From NCBI RefSeq assembly GCF_900143185.1, contig NZ_FSRQ01000005.1, positions 62,001-126,000 of the forward strand: a DNA stretch of 64,000 nt. Reading direction: 5' to 3'. This stretch comes from Chryseobacterium scophthalmum (lineage in GTDB: Bacteria; Bacteroidota; Bacteroidia; Flavobacteriales; Weeksellaceae). Numbering within the stretch: the first letter of the stretch is position 1; each line of letters begins with the position of its first letter. Of the stretch, positions 8,598 to 16,734 are shown in pieces. The position numbers were made by a program, and so were the translations under genes. The notes below the pieces were generated by a model. The model had not been told where the DNA came from, did no database searches, and saw only the letters and a program-made list of their open reading frames with translations.

Positions 8598-8960
8598 TTA
8601 TTTGTACTCACCTTCCATTTCTTTGAAAGCCCATTCTGCCATTGAGTGAATGACGGGAATTAATCCTTTTCCGGATTGGCTTAAATTATAGGTAACATGT
8701 GGCGGAACAACAGGTTTTGCCGTTCTGATCACTAATCCGTCGTTTTCCAGTTGCTTTAAATGTTGAATAAGCATTTTTTCTGTGATCGCAGGAATTGCAC
8801 GTTTCAGTTCACTGTATCTTTTGTCACTTGTAGAAAGATGATATAAAATAATAGGTTTCCAGTATCCACCGATTTTCTCCATCACATACGTTACGGGACA
8901 AAGATCTAATGCAATTTTTTTATTCTGCTGAATAGTAGAACTTTCTTTAATAGCTGCCAT
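8598..8960 (-). CDS. HxlR family winged-helix regulator
   Basis: A 120-residue protein with the HxlR pattern: CPVTYVMEKIGGYWKPIILYHL, then RYSELKRAIPAITEKMLIQHLKQLENDGLV and PHVTYNLSQSGKGL. The conserved N-terminal cysteine C21 is the residue that, in relatives such as YodB and HypR, senses quinones or disulfide stress; that role is inferred. It is divergent from an NmrA-type reductase. Between them lies a 38-bp dyad that covers the reductase promoter, so it most likely represses that gene and itself. Confidence 0.92.
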   Translation of the reverse strand: MAAIKESSTIQQNKKIALDLCPVTYVMEKIGGYWKPIILYHLSTSDKRYSELKRAIPAITEKMLIQHLKQLENDGLVIRTAKPVVPPHVTYNLSQSGKGLIPVIHSMAEWAFKEMEGEYK

Positions 8961-8962
8961 AA

Positions 8963-9000
8963 TACATACTTTAGGGTAAGTACTTGTATAAAAGTATGTA
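8963..9000. promoter_or_regulatory. HxlR operator (38-bp dyad)
   Basis: TACATACTTT (8963-8972) and AAAGTATGTA (8991-9000) are perfect 10-bp inverted arms. The exact centre (8981.5) is also the centre of a second palindrome, AAGTACTT (8978-8985). TACT...AGTA half-sites recur, as in known HxlR/YodB operators. It lies 2 bp upstream of the hxlR-type ATG. Confidence 0.75.
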
Positions 9001-9014
9001 CAAATATAACTTTG
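8984..9014 (+). promoter_or_regulatory. Promoter of the NmrA-type reductase gene
   Basis: TTG (8984-8986) and the perfect -7 box TAACTTTG (9007-9014) are separated by 20 nt. The -33 box is inside the HxlR dyad, so bound HxlR would block RNA polymerase. Confidence 0.75.
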
Positions 9015-9040
9015 TTCTCAGAAATAAAAAAATATTTATT

Positions 9041-9925
9041 ATGAAAATTATCATCACAGGTTCATTAGGAAATGTAGCAAAACCACTTGTTCAACAATTA
9101 ATTGGCGAAGGTCATGATATTACCGTAATCAGCAGTAACGAAACTAAGAAAGACGAAATAGAAACTTTAGGTGCAAAATCAGCAATCGGTTCTATTGCTG
9201 ATTTAGATTTTTTAGTTAAAACTTTTGAAGGAGCAGATGCAGCATTTTTAATGACTCCGCCAAATATGGGCGGGGGTAATATTGTTGAAAACACCATTAA
9301 TGCAGGAAAAAATTATGCAGAGGCGATCAAACAAACCGGATTAAAGAGAGTTGTCATGTTAAGCAGTATCGGCGCTGAGTCACCTATTGAAAACGGACCG
9401 ATTAAAGGGTTACACTTTATTGAAAGATTCTACAATGAACTGGAAAATACTTCTGTCACATTTTTAAGAGCCGGATATTTTTATTTAAACTTCTTTAATG
9501 ATATTCCTTTGATTAAAAATGCAGGAATTATAGGAGCCAATTTCTCTGGAGAGACAAAAGTTCCGTTGGTACACCCTAAAGATATTGCCAAAGCTGCAGC
9601 TGAAGAATTGGTTAAGAACTTTGAAGGCAAAAATGTAAAATATATTGTAAGTGATGAGCGTAAAGCTTCTGAATTCGCTCAAGTTTTTGGAAACGCCATC
9701 GGTAAACCCGACCTTCCTTGGATTGAATTTAAAGACGAAGATTCTTTAAATGGAATGCTTCAAGCCGGACTTCCTCAGGAAATGGCTGAATTGTACACCG
9801 AAATGGGAAGAGGAATCAGAACGGGTGTTGTACAAAAGGATTTTATTGAACATGGTTCTGTTGTTGATGGAGAGATTAAATTAGAAGAATTTGCAAAGGA
9901 ATTTGCTGAAAAATTTAATGCTTAA
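9041..9925 (+). CDS. NmrA-like NAD(P)-binding reductase (probable quinone/azo reductase)
   Basis: A 294-residue atypical short-chain dehydrogenase/NmrA protein starting MKIIITGSLGNVAKPL, a GxxGxxA-type nucleotide-binding loop at the extreme N-terminus. A longer reading from 8984 would add 19 residues encoded by the promoter region, so the ATG at 9041 is chosen. Relatives include QorB-type NAD(P)H:quinone oxidoreductases, which fits control by an HxlR-type sensor (inference). A perfect hairpin terminator follows at 9939. Exact substrate unknown. Confidence 0.85.
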   Translation: MKIIITGSLGNVAKPLVQQLIGEGHDITVISSNETKKDEIETLGAKSAIGSIADLDFLVKTFEGADAAFLMTPPNMGGGNIVENTINAGKNYAEAIKQTGLKRVVMLSSIGAESPIENGPIKGLHFIERFYNELENTSVTFLRAGYFYLNFFNDIPLIKNAGIIGANFSGETKVPLVHPKDIAKAAAEELVKNFEGKNVKYIVSDERKASEFAQVFGNAIGKPDLPWIEFKDEDSLNGMLQAGLPQEMAELYTEMGRGIRTGVVQKDFIEHGSVVDGEIKLEEFAKEFAEKFNA

Positions 9926-9938
9926 TTTCTTTTGGTTA

Positions 9939-9983
9939 ATTTAAAAATTTCGGCGAGCCTTTGGCTCGCCGAAATTTTTAAAT
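9939..9983. terminator. Strong hairpin terminator
   Basis: Arms 9939-9959 and 9963-9983 are perfectly complementary over 21 bp (core CGGCGAGCC/GGCTCGCCG, loop TTT) and flanked by A/T runs on both sides, so it can serve both the reductase gene (+) and the convergent gene ending at 10051 (-). Two smaller hairpins follow at 9999-10050 (GATAGGG/CTCTATC and AAGTC/GACTT). Confidence 0.9.
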
Positions 9984-10050
9984 ATTATAATTGTTTTTTG
10001 ATAGGGTTTTACTCTATCCTTTGATAAGTCGTCCTTTCGGGACTTAAATT

Positions 10051-11328
10051 TTATTTCTTTAATGTTTCTTTTAAAACCTTCAATTTTCCATCAATCGGCT
10101 GTGTGATATTTAAACCCAAAATTTCAGCCACCAAAGGATAAACATTGATATTCTCAAATTCATCAATTACTAAGTTGTTATTAAGATTCGGTCCCCAAGC
10201 GAAGAATGTAGCTTTCGTTTCAGGGACGATTCTAGGATTATAACCGTGTTTTCCGACCGAAGTTCTTTTATCTCTTTCTAAAAATATTTTTGGAGCTTTT
10301 GGGATCAATAAAATTTGCCCGATTCTATTGTATCGGTCGTCTTTCGTTGCAAAATGCAAATATTTTGGTAATTTTTTATCCAGATAAACTTCATAATCAT
10401 CGGTTTTATTGGCTTTTAATTCTTTATAAACTTTCTTAACCTCATCAGAATTTTTCACATAAACTCTTAATAAAGTCTGAGAATTATAATAATCGAATCT
10501 GTTTTTATCAAAAAGCATTTGAGGAATTTTGAGAGGATTTCCGCCATCAACTTTTATCATTCCATGATCGGAAACGAAGATAAAATTGACATTTTTTAAA
10601 CCTAATTGATTTACTTTCTGAACCAACTCTCCTATCGCATTATCCACTAAATGAACAGCCACTTTTGTCTCTTTTGTGTCTGGTCCGAAACGATGTCCTG
10701 CACCGTCAACTTCCGGAAAGTATAATGAAATAAAGTGCGGTCTTTTGTCTTCAGGAAGTTTTAGCCAGTTAATTACTTTATCCACTTTTTCAGAAGGTAT
10801 AAATTTTTCGTGATAGGGATAATAATATGTTGGTCTCATTCCACCTGCATCACTTGCAGAACCTACCCATTGCAAAGAAGCACTGATCGTCCCTTGTTTT
10901 TCTGCCAAGCTCCAAAGCGGAGTTCCACCGTACCAACTTCCGTCTTCAGCGTTTTGGCGATTGCTCATTGCGTAAGCTTCTTTACGTTGATAATCGTAGA
11001 AAAAATTATCTATTAAACCATGATGAGAAGGATATAATCCAGTGATTAATGTCCAGTGATTTGGGAAAGTAATACTTGGATAACTTGGAGTCATTGCTTT
11101 TGCCTGAATCCCTTCATTTGAATATTTTAAAAGATTTTGAGCATTGTATTTTTTAGCATAATCATATCTGAAACCATCTGCAGAGATCATGATGACATAT
11201 GGTTTTTGCATTGCTTCAGCATTATTTATTCGGTCTGAAACGACAATCTGAGCCGTATCGACAGGGCTATTCTGAGCATAGATCATTAAAGAAAAAAACA
11301 GCAGTACAATTTGTATTCCTCGCTTCAT
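10051..11328 (-). CDS. Secreted type I phosphodiesterase/nucleotide pyrophosphatase
   Basis: A 425-residue alkaline-phosphatase-superfamily enzyme of the NPP group. Starting at the ATG at 11328 gives a signal peptide (MKRGIQIVLLFFSLMIYAQ, cut after AQ); the ATG at 11361 would hide it. The predicted metal ligand is D51 in ISADGFR, and the nucleophile is T87 in SITFPNH, followed by TGLYPSHHG. Later metal motifs are FVSDHGM and KHGYN. It should hydrolyse nucleotides or phosphodiesters in the periplasm or outside the cell. Monocistronic, convergent with the reductase gene. Confidence 0.9.
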   Translation of the reverse strand: MKRGIQIVLLFFSLMIYAQNSPVDTAQIVVSDRINNAEAMQKPYVIMISADGFRYDYAKKYNAQNLLKYSNEGIQAKAMTPSYPSITFPNHWTLITGLYPSHHGLIDNFFYDYQRKEAYAMSNRQNAEDGSWYGGTPLWSLAEKQGTISASLQWVGSASDAGGMRPTYYYPYHEKFIPSEKVDKVINWLKLPEDKRPHFISLYFPEVDGAGHRFGPDTKETKVAVHLVDNAIGELVQKVNQLGLKNVNFIFVSDHGMIKVDGGNPLKIPQMLFDKNRFDYYNSQTLLRVYVKNSDEVKKVYKELKANKTDDYEVYLDKKLPKYLHFATKDDRYNRIGQILLIPKAPKIFLERDKRTSVGKHGYNPRIVPETKATFFAWGPNLNNNLVIDEFENINVYPLVAEILGLNITQPIDGKLKVLKETLKK

Positions 11329-11394
11329 TAGTAAATTTTTTGCAAAGTTACAGTCTACCATTCTCTCATAAAAATTAATATGATGAAAAATATA

Positions 11395-12240
11395 TTAAAT
11401 CTCTTTATTCATTTCAAACTGAGAGAGCCAATTTTTAAGTCCAACTCCTTTTTCTAAAAAAGCTGAAGTATTTTCTGAAGTATCATCTACATTATTCACA
11501 GATACAACTTGTCCACCACTCAATTTTTCAATAATTCTGAAAAGTTCTGTTCCAATTCCTTGTCTTCTGTAATTTTTATCAACAGCAATCTGAGACACTT
11601 TCCTTGCAACAGGGTTGTAAACAGCATATCCTACAAGTTGTTGATTTTTGTAAGCTCTTAGGATTTTGTATCTCTTTTCTCTATCAGTAAGTATCGCGTT
11701 AGAGTTCTGCCACGACGGCGTAATATCCCAAAAAGATTGAAAAACTTCCCACTGAAAGTTATCCATTTCTTCTATCGAAATTTCTCTATTTTTTTCTTTA
11801 AGCTCAACAATTCCGTTGAAACAAAGGAGTTTTCTAGCGATTTGAAAGCCTAGATTTTCATAAGCTCTAATGGCTGGATTATTTCTTTCGATGACTTCAA
11901 GAGTAAGTACATCTGCATTTTTTTCCTTTAAAACAGGAAGGATGAAATCGTACATTTTTCTGACAAGTCCTTTTCCTCTGTATTCTGGATTGATTCCTGT
12001 TCCTGCATTATAAATAATATATTGCCCGTTTTCTTCTTTCCAGGCCTGAAGGATAAATCCCTGCAGTTTATCAGATTCAAAAACACCGACAGACAATTTC
12101 ATATCGATTTTCTCTAATGCTATTTTCAATTCTAATTGTTCTAATGATAAATGAAAAGGAACTACATAGTCCGAGAAAGAAGTATTAAATACTAATAAAA
12201 GCTCTTCTAAATCAACAAGTTCAAGATTTTTAAATTCCAT
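11395..12240 (-). CDS. Two-domain GNAT family N-acetyltransferase
   Basis: 281 residues with two GNAT units. In the first, the acetyl-CoA loop is YRGKGLVRKM, followed by NPAIRAYENLGF. In the second it is YRRQGIGTELF, near residue 230. The C-terminal unit is shortened. The substrate cannot be told from sequence; fused GNATs of this kind act on small molecules or peptides. It lies alone on the minus strand, about 125 bp from the next gene. Confidence 0.82.
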   Translation of the reverse strand: MEFKNLELVDLEELLLVFNTSFSDYVVPFHLSLEQLELKIALEKIDMKLSVGVFESDKLQGFILQAWKEENGQYIIYNAGTGINPEYRGKGLVRKMYDFILPVLKEKNADVLTLEVIERNNPAIRAYENLGFQIARKLLCFNGIVELKEKNREISIEEMDNFQWEVFQSFWDITPSWQNSNAILTDREKRYKILRAYKNQQLVGYAVYNPVARKVSQIAVDKNYRRQGIGTELFRIIEKLSGGQVVSVNNVDDTSENTSAFLEKGVGLKNWLSQFEMNKEI

Positions 12241-12313
12241 GCATGATATTTATAAAGTAGTAAAGTTATTGACTTAAAAAACATCAATAAAGTTTGAATT
12301 TTCACACAATAAA

Positions 12314-12339
12314 AATACCTCTAAAAATTTAGAGGTATT
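12314..12339. terminator. Bidirectional hairpin terminator
   Basis: AATACCTCTAAA (12314-12325) pairs perfectly with TTTAGAGGTATT (12328-12339), with A runs outside both arms. It lies 25 bp after the stop of the DOMON-like gene and ends the five-gene envelope operon. Confidence 0.85.
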
Positions 12340-12363
12340 CAAAAAACATATAATCTTTTCTAT

Positions 12364-13137
12364 TTATTCTTTAATTAGCTTTTGATAAGATGTAGAGCCA
12401 TCTTTTAAGCTGATTTCAAGATAGTAATTACCAGATTTTAAATCAGAAACATTAATGTTTTCTCCGTCGATTTTTACCGTTTTTACCTTTCTGCCTGTAG
12501 ATTCATAAATATCAACTGATTGTATTTTATCAGCATTTTTGAAAGATACAGTTTCCTTTGCTGGATTAGGATAGAGACGAACTTTTTTACTTTCAGCAAA
12601 AACATCATTCACTCCTAAAGTTCCAGCTTTTGTTAACACTGCATATCCTCTGTTTCCTGTTCCTCCGCCATGATAAGCTAAAGTTGTAGAAGAACCTTTT
12701 GCAAAAAAGATATTCATAGTTCCTGCTGCATTGGTAAAGGCTGTATCTCCTGTTCCACCAGAAAGAGAACGTGTTGCTACAATTGTTCTGGTTCCTGAAG
12801 CAACGGTATTAGAAGTTATCGTCCAATCTTGTACAGCATCTGTACTTGGCGCTACTCCTACGCCACCAAAAGTATAATCTAAGTTTGCAGTTGTAGTTGA
12901 ATTTGCATTATAAATAAACCCGTCTACTCCGGTTCCCATACCGCCACTTGTTCCGGTGCCTCCAAATCCTACCCCCAAATAAGAAGTATCAGGTCCTGTA
13001 AGCGTTAAAGTTGCTAAAGTTGGAGAAGTATCTAATTTCACAGTCATTCCAGTAGAAAGAGTAACTGTACCTGTCGAAAACTGTGCCCAAGCAAAATTGG
13101 CAAGAGCAATACTAAATGTAAGTAAAATTTTTTTCAT
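12364..13137 (-). CDS. Secreted DOMON-like protein with T9SS type A sorting domain
   Basis: 257 residues: signal peptide (cut after AWAQ), a beta-rich domain of about 160 residues, and a C-terminal sorting domain beginning VRLYPNPAKETVSF and ending YQKLIKE. The middle domain has YLGVGFGG, DWTI and a late TLAYHGGGTGNRG segment, the layout of DOMON domains, which bind haem or sugars; this call is tentative. Exported by type IX secretion, it ends up on the surface or outside. Last gene of the operon begun at 15423; 1 bp separates it from the ankyrin gene. Confidence 0.75.
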   Translation of the reverse strand: MKKILLTFSIALANFAWAQFSTGTVTLSTGMTVKLDTSPTLATLTLTGPDTSYLGVGFGGTGTSGGMGTGVDGFIYNANSTTTANLDYTFGGVGVAPSTDAVQDWTITSNTVASGTRTIVATRSLSGGTGDTAFTNAAGTMNIFFAKGSSTTLAYHGGGTGNRGYAVLTKAGTLGVNDVFAESKKVRLYPNPAKETVSFKNADKIQSVDIYESTGRKVKTVKIDGENINVSDLKSGNYYLEISLKDGSTSYQKLIKE

Positions 13138-13138
13138 T

Positions 13139-13666
13139 TTAATTTTTTAATAAATTGATAAGGTCTTTATTGTTTGTTTGTAAAGCATATTCAAAAGGAG
13201 TCATTCCCTGTGAATCTTTTATTGATTTATCGGCTTTGTGCTTCAGCAGCAATTCTGCCAATTCTTTATTACCGAATTTTACCGCCCAAAATAAAGGGGT
13301 AGATCCTGAAGAATCTGCAATATTCGGGTTGGCATTTTTCTTTAATAAATGTTCCACCAAGTCTTTATTATATTTCACAGAAAGCCCTGCAAGTGCAGTT
13401 CCTTCCTGACTTTTATAATTTACATCTTTCACATTGTCAATAAGAAATTTTGCTACTTCTACATTGCTTCTGTAACAAGCTAAAATCAACGGTGAAAAAC
13501 CATTTTCATTGGTTTGATTGATCACATCGGGATTCTGTTTCATCAATTCTTTTACTTCAGCTACAGTTCCACTTCTGGCAATATCAAAAATAGATTTTGC
13601 TTTTTCCTGAGCCGACATTACCGTAAAGCTCAGAATGAAACTTAGGATAAAAAATATTTTTTTCAT
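13139..13666 (-). CDS. Exported ankyrin-repeat protein
   Basis: 175 residues with a signal peptide (MKKIFFILSFILSFTVMSAQ) and about four ankyrin repeats, for example NENGFSPLILACYRSNVEVA, SSGSTPLFWAVKFGNKELAE and SQGMTPFEYALQTNNKDLI. Such proteins act as protein-binding scaffolds. Periplasmic ankyrin proteins are often encoded beside redox enzymes (for example AnkB beside catalase in Pseudomonas), which would fit the haem and YceI neighbours; the partner here is unknown. The ATG overlaps the yceI stop as ATGA, so translation is coupled. Confidence 0.85.
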   Translation of the reverse strand: MKKIFFILSFILSFTVMSAQEKAKSIFDIARSGTVAEVKELMKQNPDVINQTNENGFSPLILACYRSNVEVAKFLIDNVKDVNYKSQEGTALAGLSVKYNKDLVEHLLKKNANPNIADSSGSTPLFWAVKFGNKELAELLLKHKADKSIKDSQGMTPFEYALQTNNKDLINLLKN

Positions 13667-14208
13667 TGTTTCAGCATTACATAGTTATATTCAACATTTA
13701 CATTTTCTGCTACTTTCTTCATGACCATTTTAGGAATGGTCACCTTAAAATCTGCGGGTCTTGCAACAAAAGTTCCCTGCATATAAATCTTTCCATCTTT
13801 AGAATAAATTGCAGCACTCGAATTCACTGCTCGATCAACTCCGTGAAAATTCAATGTTCCCTGAACTGTATATTTCTGAGGTGATGCCGTCAGTTTTGTT
13901 TTATCAAAGTTTACAATCTTTCCTTTAAAAGTTGTCTTCGGGTATTTTGCAGATTCTGCATAGCTTTCATTAAAATGTTCTTCCATTAATTTTACTTTAA
14001 AATGGAAATTTTTCACTGATGAAACTGATGCAAAATCTCCGTTATCTGCATTAATAACAGCAATATTATTATCATCCTGCGCATAAACATCTTCAAATAA
14101 AGGGACCGACGCTTCAAAAGTTACTTTGCCGGTTTTGGTTGAATATTTCTGAGCAGAAACAGCATTCGAAAAACTTAACGTGACAATTAATAATAGTAGG
14201 TTTTTCAT
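13663..14208 (-). CDS. YceI family periplasmic protein
   Basis: 181 residues: signal peptide (cut after VSAQ), then the YceI fold with KTGKVTFEASVPLFEDV, the conserved YPKTTFKGKI and the GTLNFHGVDR segment. YceI proteins are lipocalin-like barrels that bind isoprenoid or fatty amide ligands; several act in periplasmic electron-transfer or stress settings. In the middle of the envelope operon, 10 bp after the cytochrome-like gene. The ligand is not known. Confidence 0.88.
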   Translation of the reverse strand: MKNLLLLIVTLSFSNAVSAQKYSTKTGKVTFEASVPLFEDVYAQDDNNIAVINADNGDFASVSSVKNFHFKVKLMEEHFNESYAESAKYPKTTFKGKIVNFDKTKLTASPQKYTVQGTLNFHGVDRAVNSSAAIYSKDGKIYMQGTFVARPADFKVTIPKMVMKKVAENVNVEYNYVMLKQ

Positions 14209-14218
14209 ATTAATTTTT

Positions 14219-14569
14219 TTAATTTTCGGTCAACCCATCGGCTTTCCATTTGGTGATAATTGAGATTTGTGTTGGTGATAAACTCCCGCCTTGAGGCATT
14301 TTCTGAGGATCTCCGACTGGTCTGCCAATTCTGTCAATAATTTTGTCGATATTATTTTTCACTTGGTTATAATTTGTCCAAGGCTGAAACGAAGCTGAAC
14401 CTGTCGGTGAATGACAACCGATACAATTGGCATCAATTATTGGCTTTACATCTTTGTTATAGCTTACCAGTTCTACAACAGGAGTTTTATCTGAAATCTC
14501 TTCGTAGGTTCTGCTTTCACAGGCAATGGATATCAAAGCCAGTGAAATAATGTACATCATTTTTTTCAT
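14219..14569 (-). CDS. CxxCH haem-binding lipoprotein (cytochrome c-like)
   Basis: 116 residues. A lipoprotein signal ends at LISIACES with the lipobox cysteine, and a single CIGCH haem c motif lies near residues 49-53 in KPIIDANCIGCHSPTG. A distal methionine in DPQKMPQGG is a plausible sixth ligand. It is a small mono-haem protein anchored in the periplasm, probably passing electrons. It sits between the DUF5777 gene (2 bp away) and yceI, in one operon. Confidence 0.85.
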   Translation of the reverse strand: MKKMMYIISLALISIACESRTYEEISDKTPVVELVSYNKDVKPIIDANCIGCHSPTGSASFQPWTNYNQVKNNIDKIIDRIGRPVGDPQKMPQGGSLSPTQISIITKWKADGLTEN

Positions 14570-14571
14570 GC

Positions 14572-15423
14572 CTAAAAAACTCTATAAAGATTAAACCCAA
14601 AGAAAATCTGACCTTTCTCCCATTTTCCGGAAGCGTTTGTGAGATACCCAATATCTGAATTCAACTGGGAATTGGTAAATAAAAGCTGGAACACGTGTCC
14701 CCCAGTTTCTATATCCATCCCTAAAGAGAGCGGATTTTTATAAAAACTGTGATTATCAAAATTCACAAAATACTCAGCGTTGATCGATATTCTTTTCGAA
14801 ATTTTATAACGCCCGCCTAAACCTGCTAAGAACTGATTTTTATCTTCAATCATCGGTTCATAAAGGTTTTTGTGAACATAAGAAGGTGTTAACTGCAGAG
14901 AAAAATTTTCATTAAACCTTCTAGAAATTAATGCCTGAGTAAGATAAGAAAGTCGATCTCCAAATTGAAGATGTGGATAATTATCTTTGCTGAGGTCTGT
15001 ATTTACTGCCATCACATTATATCCAACAATATCAACCGGAAAGTTTTCACTTTGCTTAATTAACTTGTATTTCGCACCACCTTCAAAAGTTTTGAGATTG
15101 GTTTCTCGCGAAAGACTCAATGAAATATTATCTGTAACGCCATAAATAACACCTAGCTTTGTAGAAGCATCATCTAATCCGAAGAAGTCTTTAAACCCTT
15201 TGCTTACATCTCCAAAACGGTGCGCAATTACAATGTACCACTCGTTTTTTGCGGTAAGTTTTGTAGACTGCCCCGTAACAATCTGGAGCGCCTTAAAAGC
15301 CGGTGGCGAATTTTCTGTGTTTTTTGTTTGAATGGTGTCAATATCTTTCAAAAGGTCTTCCTGAGCAAAGGCAAAACCTGAAGCAAATATTGACAAAAAA
15401 AGGAGAGTTTTTGTCATACACAT
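14572..15423 (-). CDS. DUF5777 family outer-membrane beta-barrel protein
   Basis: 283 residues with a signal peptide (cut after AFAQ), then FKALQIVTGQSTKLTAKNEW, the conserved HRFGDVSKGFKDFFGLD block and a series of amphipathic beta-strands ending in aromatic F (LYRVF), as in outer-membrane barrels. It matches what is known of DUF5777 in Bacteroidota; function is not established. Two start codons are possible (15423, 15417); the second removes only MC. First gene of the five-gene operon, with a Crp-like site and -7 box upstream. Confidence 0.85.
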   Translation of the reverse strand: MCMTKTLLFLSIFASGFAFAQEDLLKDIDTIQTKNTENSPPAFKALQIVTGQSTKLTAKNEWYIVIAHRFGDVSKGFKDFFGLDDASTKLGVIYGVTDNISLSLSRETNLKTFEGGAKYKLIKQSENFPVDIVGYNVMAVNTDLSKDNYPHLQFGDRLSYLTQALISRRFNENFSLQLTPSYVHKNLYEPMIEDKNQFLAGLGGRYKISKRISINAEYFVNFDNHSFYKNPLSLGMDIETGGHVFQLLFTNSQLNSDIGYLTNASGKWEKGQIFFGFNLYRVF

Positions 15424-15444
15424 AATTGTTTATTATTCGTATGA

Positions 15445-15452
15445 CAAACATA
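15445..15452 (-). promoter_or_regulatory. -7 box of the DUF5777 operon
   Basis: TATGTTTG on the minus strand is a full match to TAnnTTTG. No TTG -33 box lies at normal spacing; instead the GGTGA-N6-TCACC dyad occupies that position, as expected for an activator-dependent promoter. Confidence 0.65.
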
Positions 15453-15474
15453 TACACTTATAATTCTAAAAATA

Positions 15475-15490
15475 GGTGATAAAAGTCACC
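15475..15490. promoter_or_regulatory. Crp/Fnr-type binding site upstream of the DUF5777 operon
   Basis: GGTGA-TAAAAG-TCACC is a perfect 5-bp dyad with the 6-bp spacing typical of Crp-family sites (compare TGTGA-N6-TCACA). Its centre is about 42 bp upstream of the transcription start predicted from the -7 box, the classical class II activator position. The regulator is most likely the Crp-family protein encoded just upstream. Confidence 0.7.
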
Positions 15491-15541
15491 GAGTGAATTG
15501 TTTTTATCAATCGGAAAGTTAAAAATATTAAATATAATTGA

Positions 15542-16192
15542 TTAGCTCAATCTAACATTCTCATTTACAAGCATTTTTATACCTTCTTTAGTTTGGGTAA
15601 TTTCGCCTTCGTTTTCCACTTTTTTTAAAACACGACTAACAACTTCTCTTGAGGTTCCCAAATTATTGGCTATTTCTTTGTGGGTAATCTTAATTGGGTT
15701 GTTTCCGGTGATAGAAATCTGTTGTTTGATATAGTTTAAAACTCTTTTATCCAGTTTATGAAAAACCGCATCGTTCACCATTTTCATAATGTCAGTAAAA
15801 CGAAGATCAAATTCGTAGTAAAAAAGCTTATTAATTTGGGGATATTTGATGAGCCACTCGAGCAAAACGGCAGCAGGTATTAAGAGTGCCTCTGTGTCTT
15901 CTTCTGAAACAACATATACCCTGCTTACAAAATCATTAAAAATCGTTGAAAAACTCATTAGGCAAGTTTCTCCGGATCTTATATAATTATAAATAAGCTC
16001 TCTTCCGTCATTTAGAGCATATACTTTTAAGCTTCCGGTTATTACAAAAGGAATATTTTTTATTTTATTTCCTTCTGCAAGAATCTCAGTTTTTCCTTTT
16101 ATTTTAGTCCTGGAAGAATGTTTCTGAATTTCTTCTAAAAAGTCATTTCCGAGAAATCCGAATTTTTCGAAGATAAATTGTTCATCTTTCAT
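15542..16192 (-). CDS. Crp/Fnr family transcriptional regulator
   Basis: 216 residues: an N-terminal cyclic-nucleotide-binding-like fold (about 10-130, with GSLKVYALNDGRELIYNYIRSGETCLMSFSTIF) and a C-terminal HTH (HKEIANNLGTSREVVSRVLKKVENEG). The ER.A residues needed for cAMP are not apparent, and there is no N-terminal Fnr cysteine cluster; C93 or so in GETCLMSF is a candidate sensor residue. It lies 118 bp upstream of the DUF5777 operon, whose promoter carries a Crp-like dyad. The gene has its own promoter and is predicted to activate the downstream operon. Confidence 0.88.
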   Translation of the reverse strand: MKDEQFIFEKFGFLGNDFLEEIQKHSSRTKIKGKTEILAEGNKIKNIPFVITGSLKVYALNDGRELIYNYIRSGETCLMSFSTIFNDFVSRVYVVSEEDTEALLIPAAVLLEWLIKYPQINKLFYYEFDLRFTDIMKMVNDAVFHKLDKRVLNYIKQQISITGNNPIKITHKEIANNLGTSREVVSRVLKKVENEGEITQTKEGIKMLVNENVRLS

Positions 16193-16212
16193 ATTTTATC
16201 AACTTTGGCTAA

Positions 16213-16246
16213 CAAATATAATTTAAAATGATTAGGAATGGTACAA
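16213..16246 (-). promoter_or_regulatory. Promoter of the Crp-family gene
   Basis: TATATTTG (complement of 16213-16220) is a perfect -7 box; TTTTG (complement of the CAA at 16244-16246 and following A's) lies 23 nt upstream, within the usual range. The box is about 20 bp before the ATG at 16192. Confidence 0.6.
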
Positions 16247-16292
16247 AAATCTATTTACTTTATATTATTTAAGTCAATATGTTATAAAAATG

Positions 16293-16322
16293 AGAATGCC
16301 CCAACTTTCGTTGGGGCATTCT
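16293..16322 (-). terminator. Terminator of the rpoB-rpoC-DUF3467 operon
   Basis: AGAATGCCCCAAC and GTTGGGGCATTCT form a perfect 13-bp stem with a TTTC/GAAA loop, starting 18 bp after the DUF3467 stop and followed on the minus strand by a T-rich tail. Confidence 0.92.
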
Positions 16323-16340
16323 ATATATTTAAGATAAATC

Positions 16341-16649
16341 TTAAGCGTTAACGTTGTTTCCTCCTAATACGAAAGGCTCAACTTCTTTGATTTCTCCGAA
16401 TTGTTGCTCGTAGTTTGTGATGTTTTGCTGAAGTGCAGCTAAAACTCTCTTAGCATGAAGCGGAGCCAAGATTACTCTTGATCTCACGTTAGCTTGTTGT
16501 ACACCCGGCATAAGCTGGATGAAATCTACTACAAACTCAGATGGAGAGTGGTTTACTAAAGCAAGGTTACAGTAAACTCCTGAAGCTACCATCTCGTTAA
16601 GTTGGATGTTGATGTTGTTTGGATCGTTGTTTTGATTTTGATTGTCCAT
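16341..16649 (-). CDS. DUF3467 domain-containing protein
   Basis: 102 residues, with an Asn/Gln-rich start (MDNQNQNNDPNNINIQLNE) followed by the DUF3467 core GVYCNLALVNHSPSEFVVDF and LAPLHAKRVLAALQQNI. Function is unknown. It is placed directly after rpoC and before the operon terminator, so it is co-transcribed with the RNA polymerase genes; the same linkage in other Bacteroidota would support a role linked to transcription, but this is inference. Confidence 0.88.
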   Translation of the reverse strand: MDNQNQNNDPNNINIQLNEMVASGVYCNLALVNHSPSEFVVDFIQLMPGVQQANVRSRVILAPLHAKRVLAALQQNITNYEQQFGEIKEVEPFVLGGNNVNA

Positions 16650-16673
16650 TGTATAAGTTATATTTTTAAAAAT

Positions 16674-16722
16674 GAAATTTGAGATTGTGAAAGTATAAAA
16701 ATAATTTCAAACCTCAAATTTC
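16674..16722. repeat. AT-rich inverted repeat between rpoC and the DUF3467 gene
   Basis: GAAATTTGAG (16674-16683) and CTCAAATTTC (16713-16722) are perfect 10-bp inverted arms. Similar low-complexity words (TTTAGATT, TTAGA) fill the rpoB-rpoC spacer at 21001-21050 and several other intergenic gaps. No T run follows, so it is not a clear terminator. Confidence 0.5.
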
Positions 16723-16734
16723 AAATCATTAATT

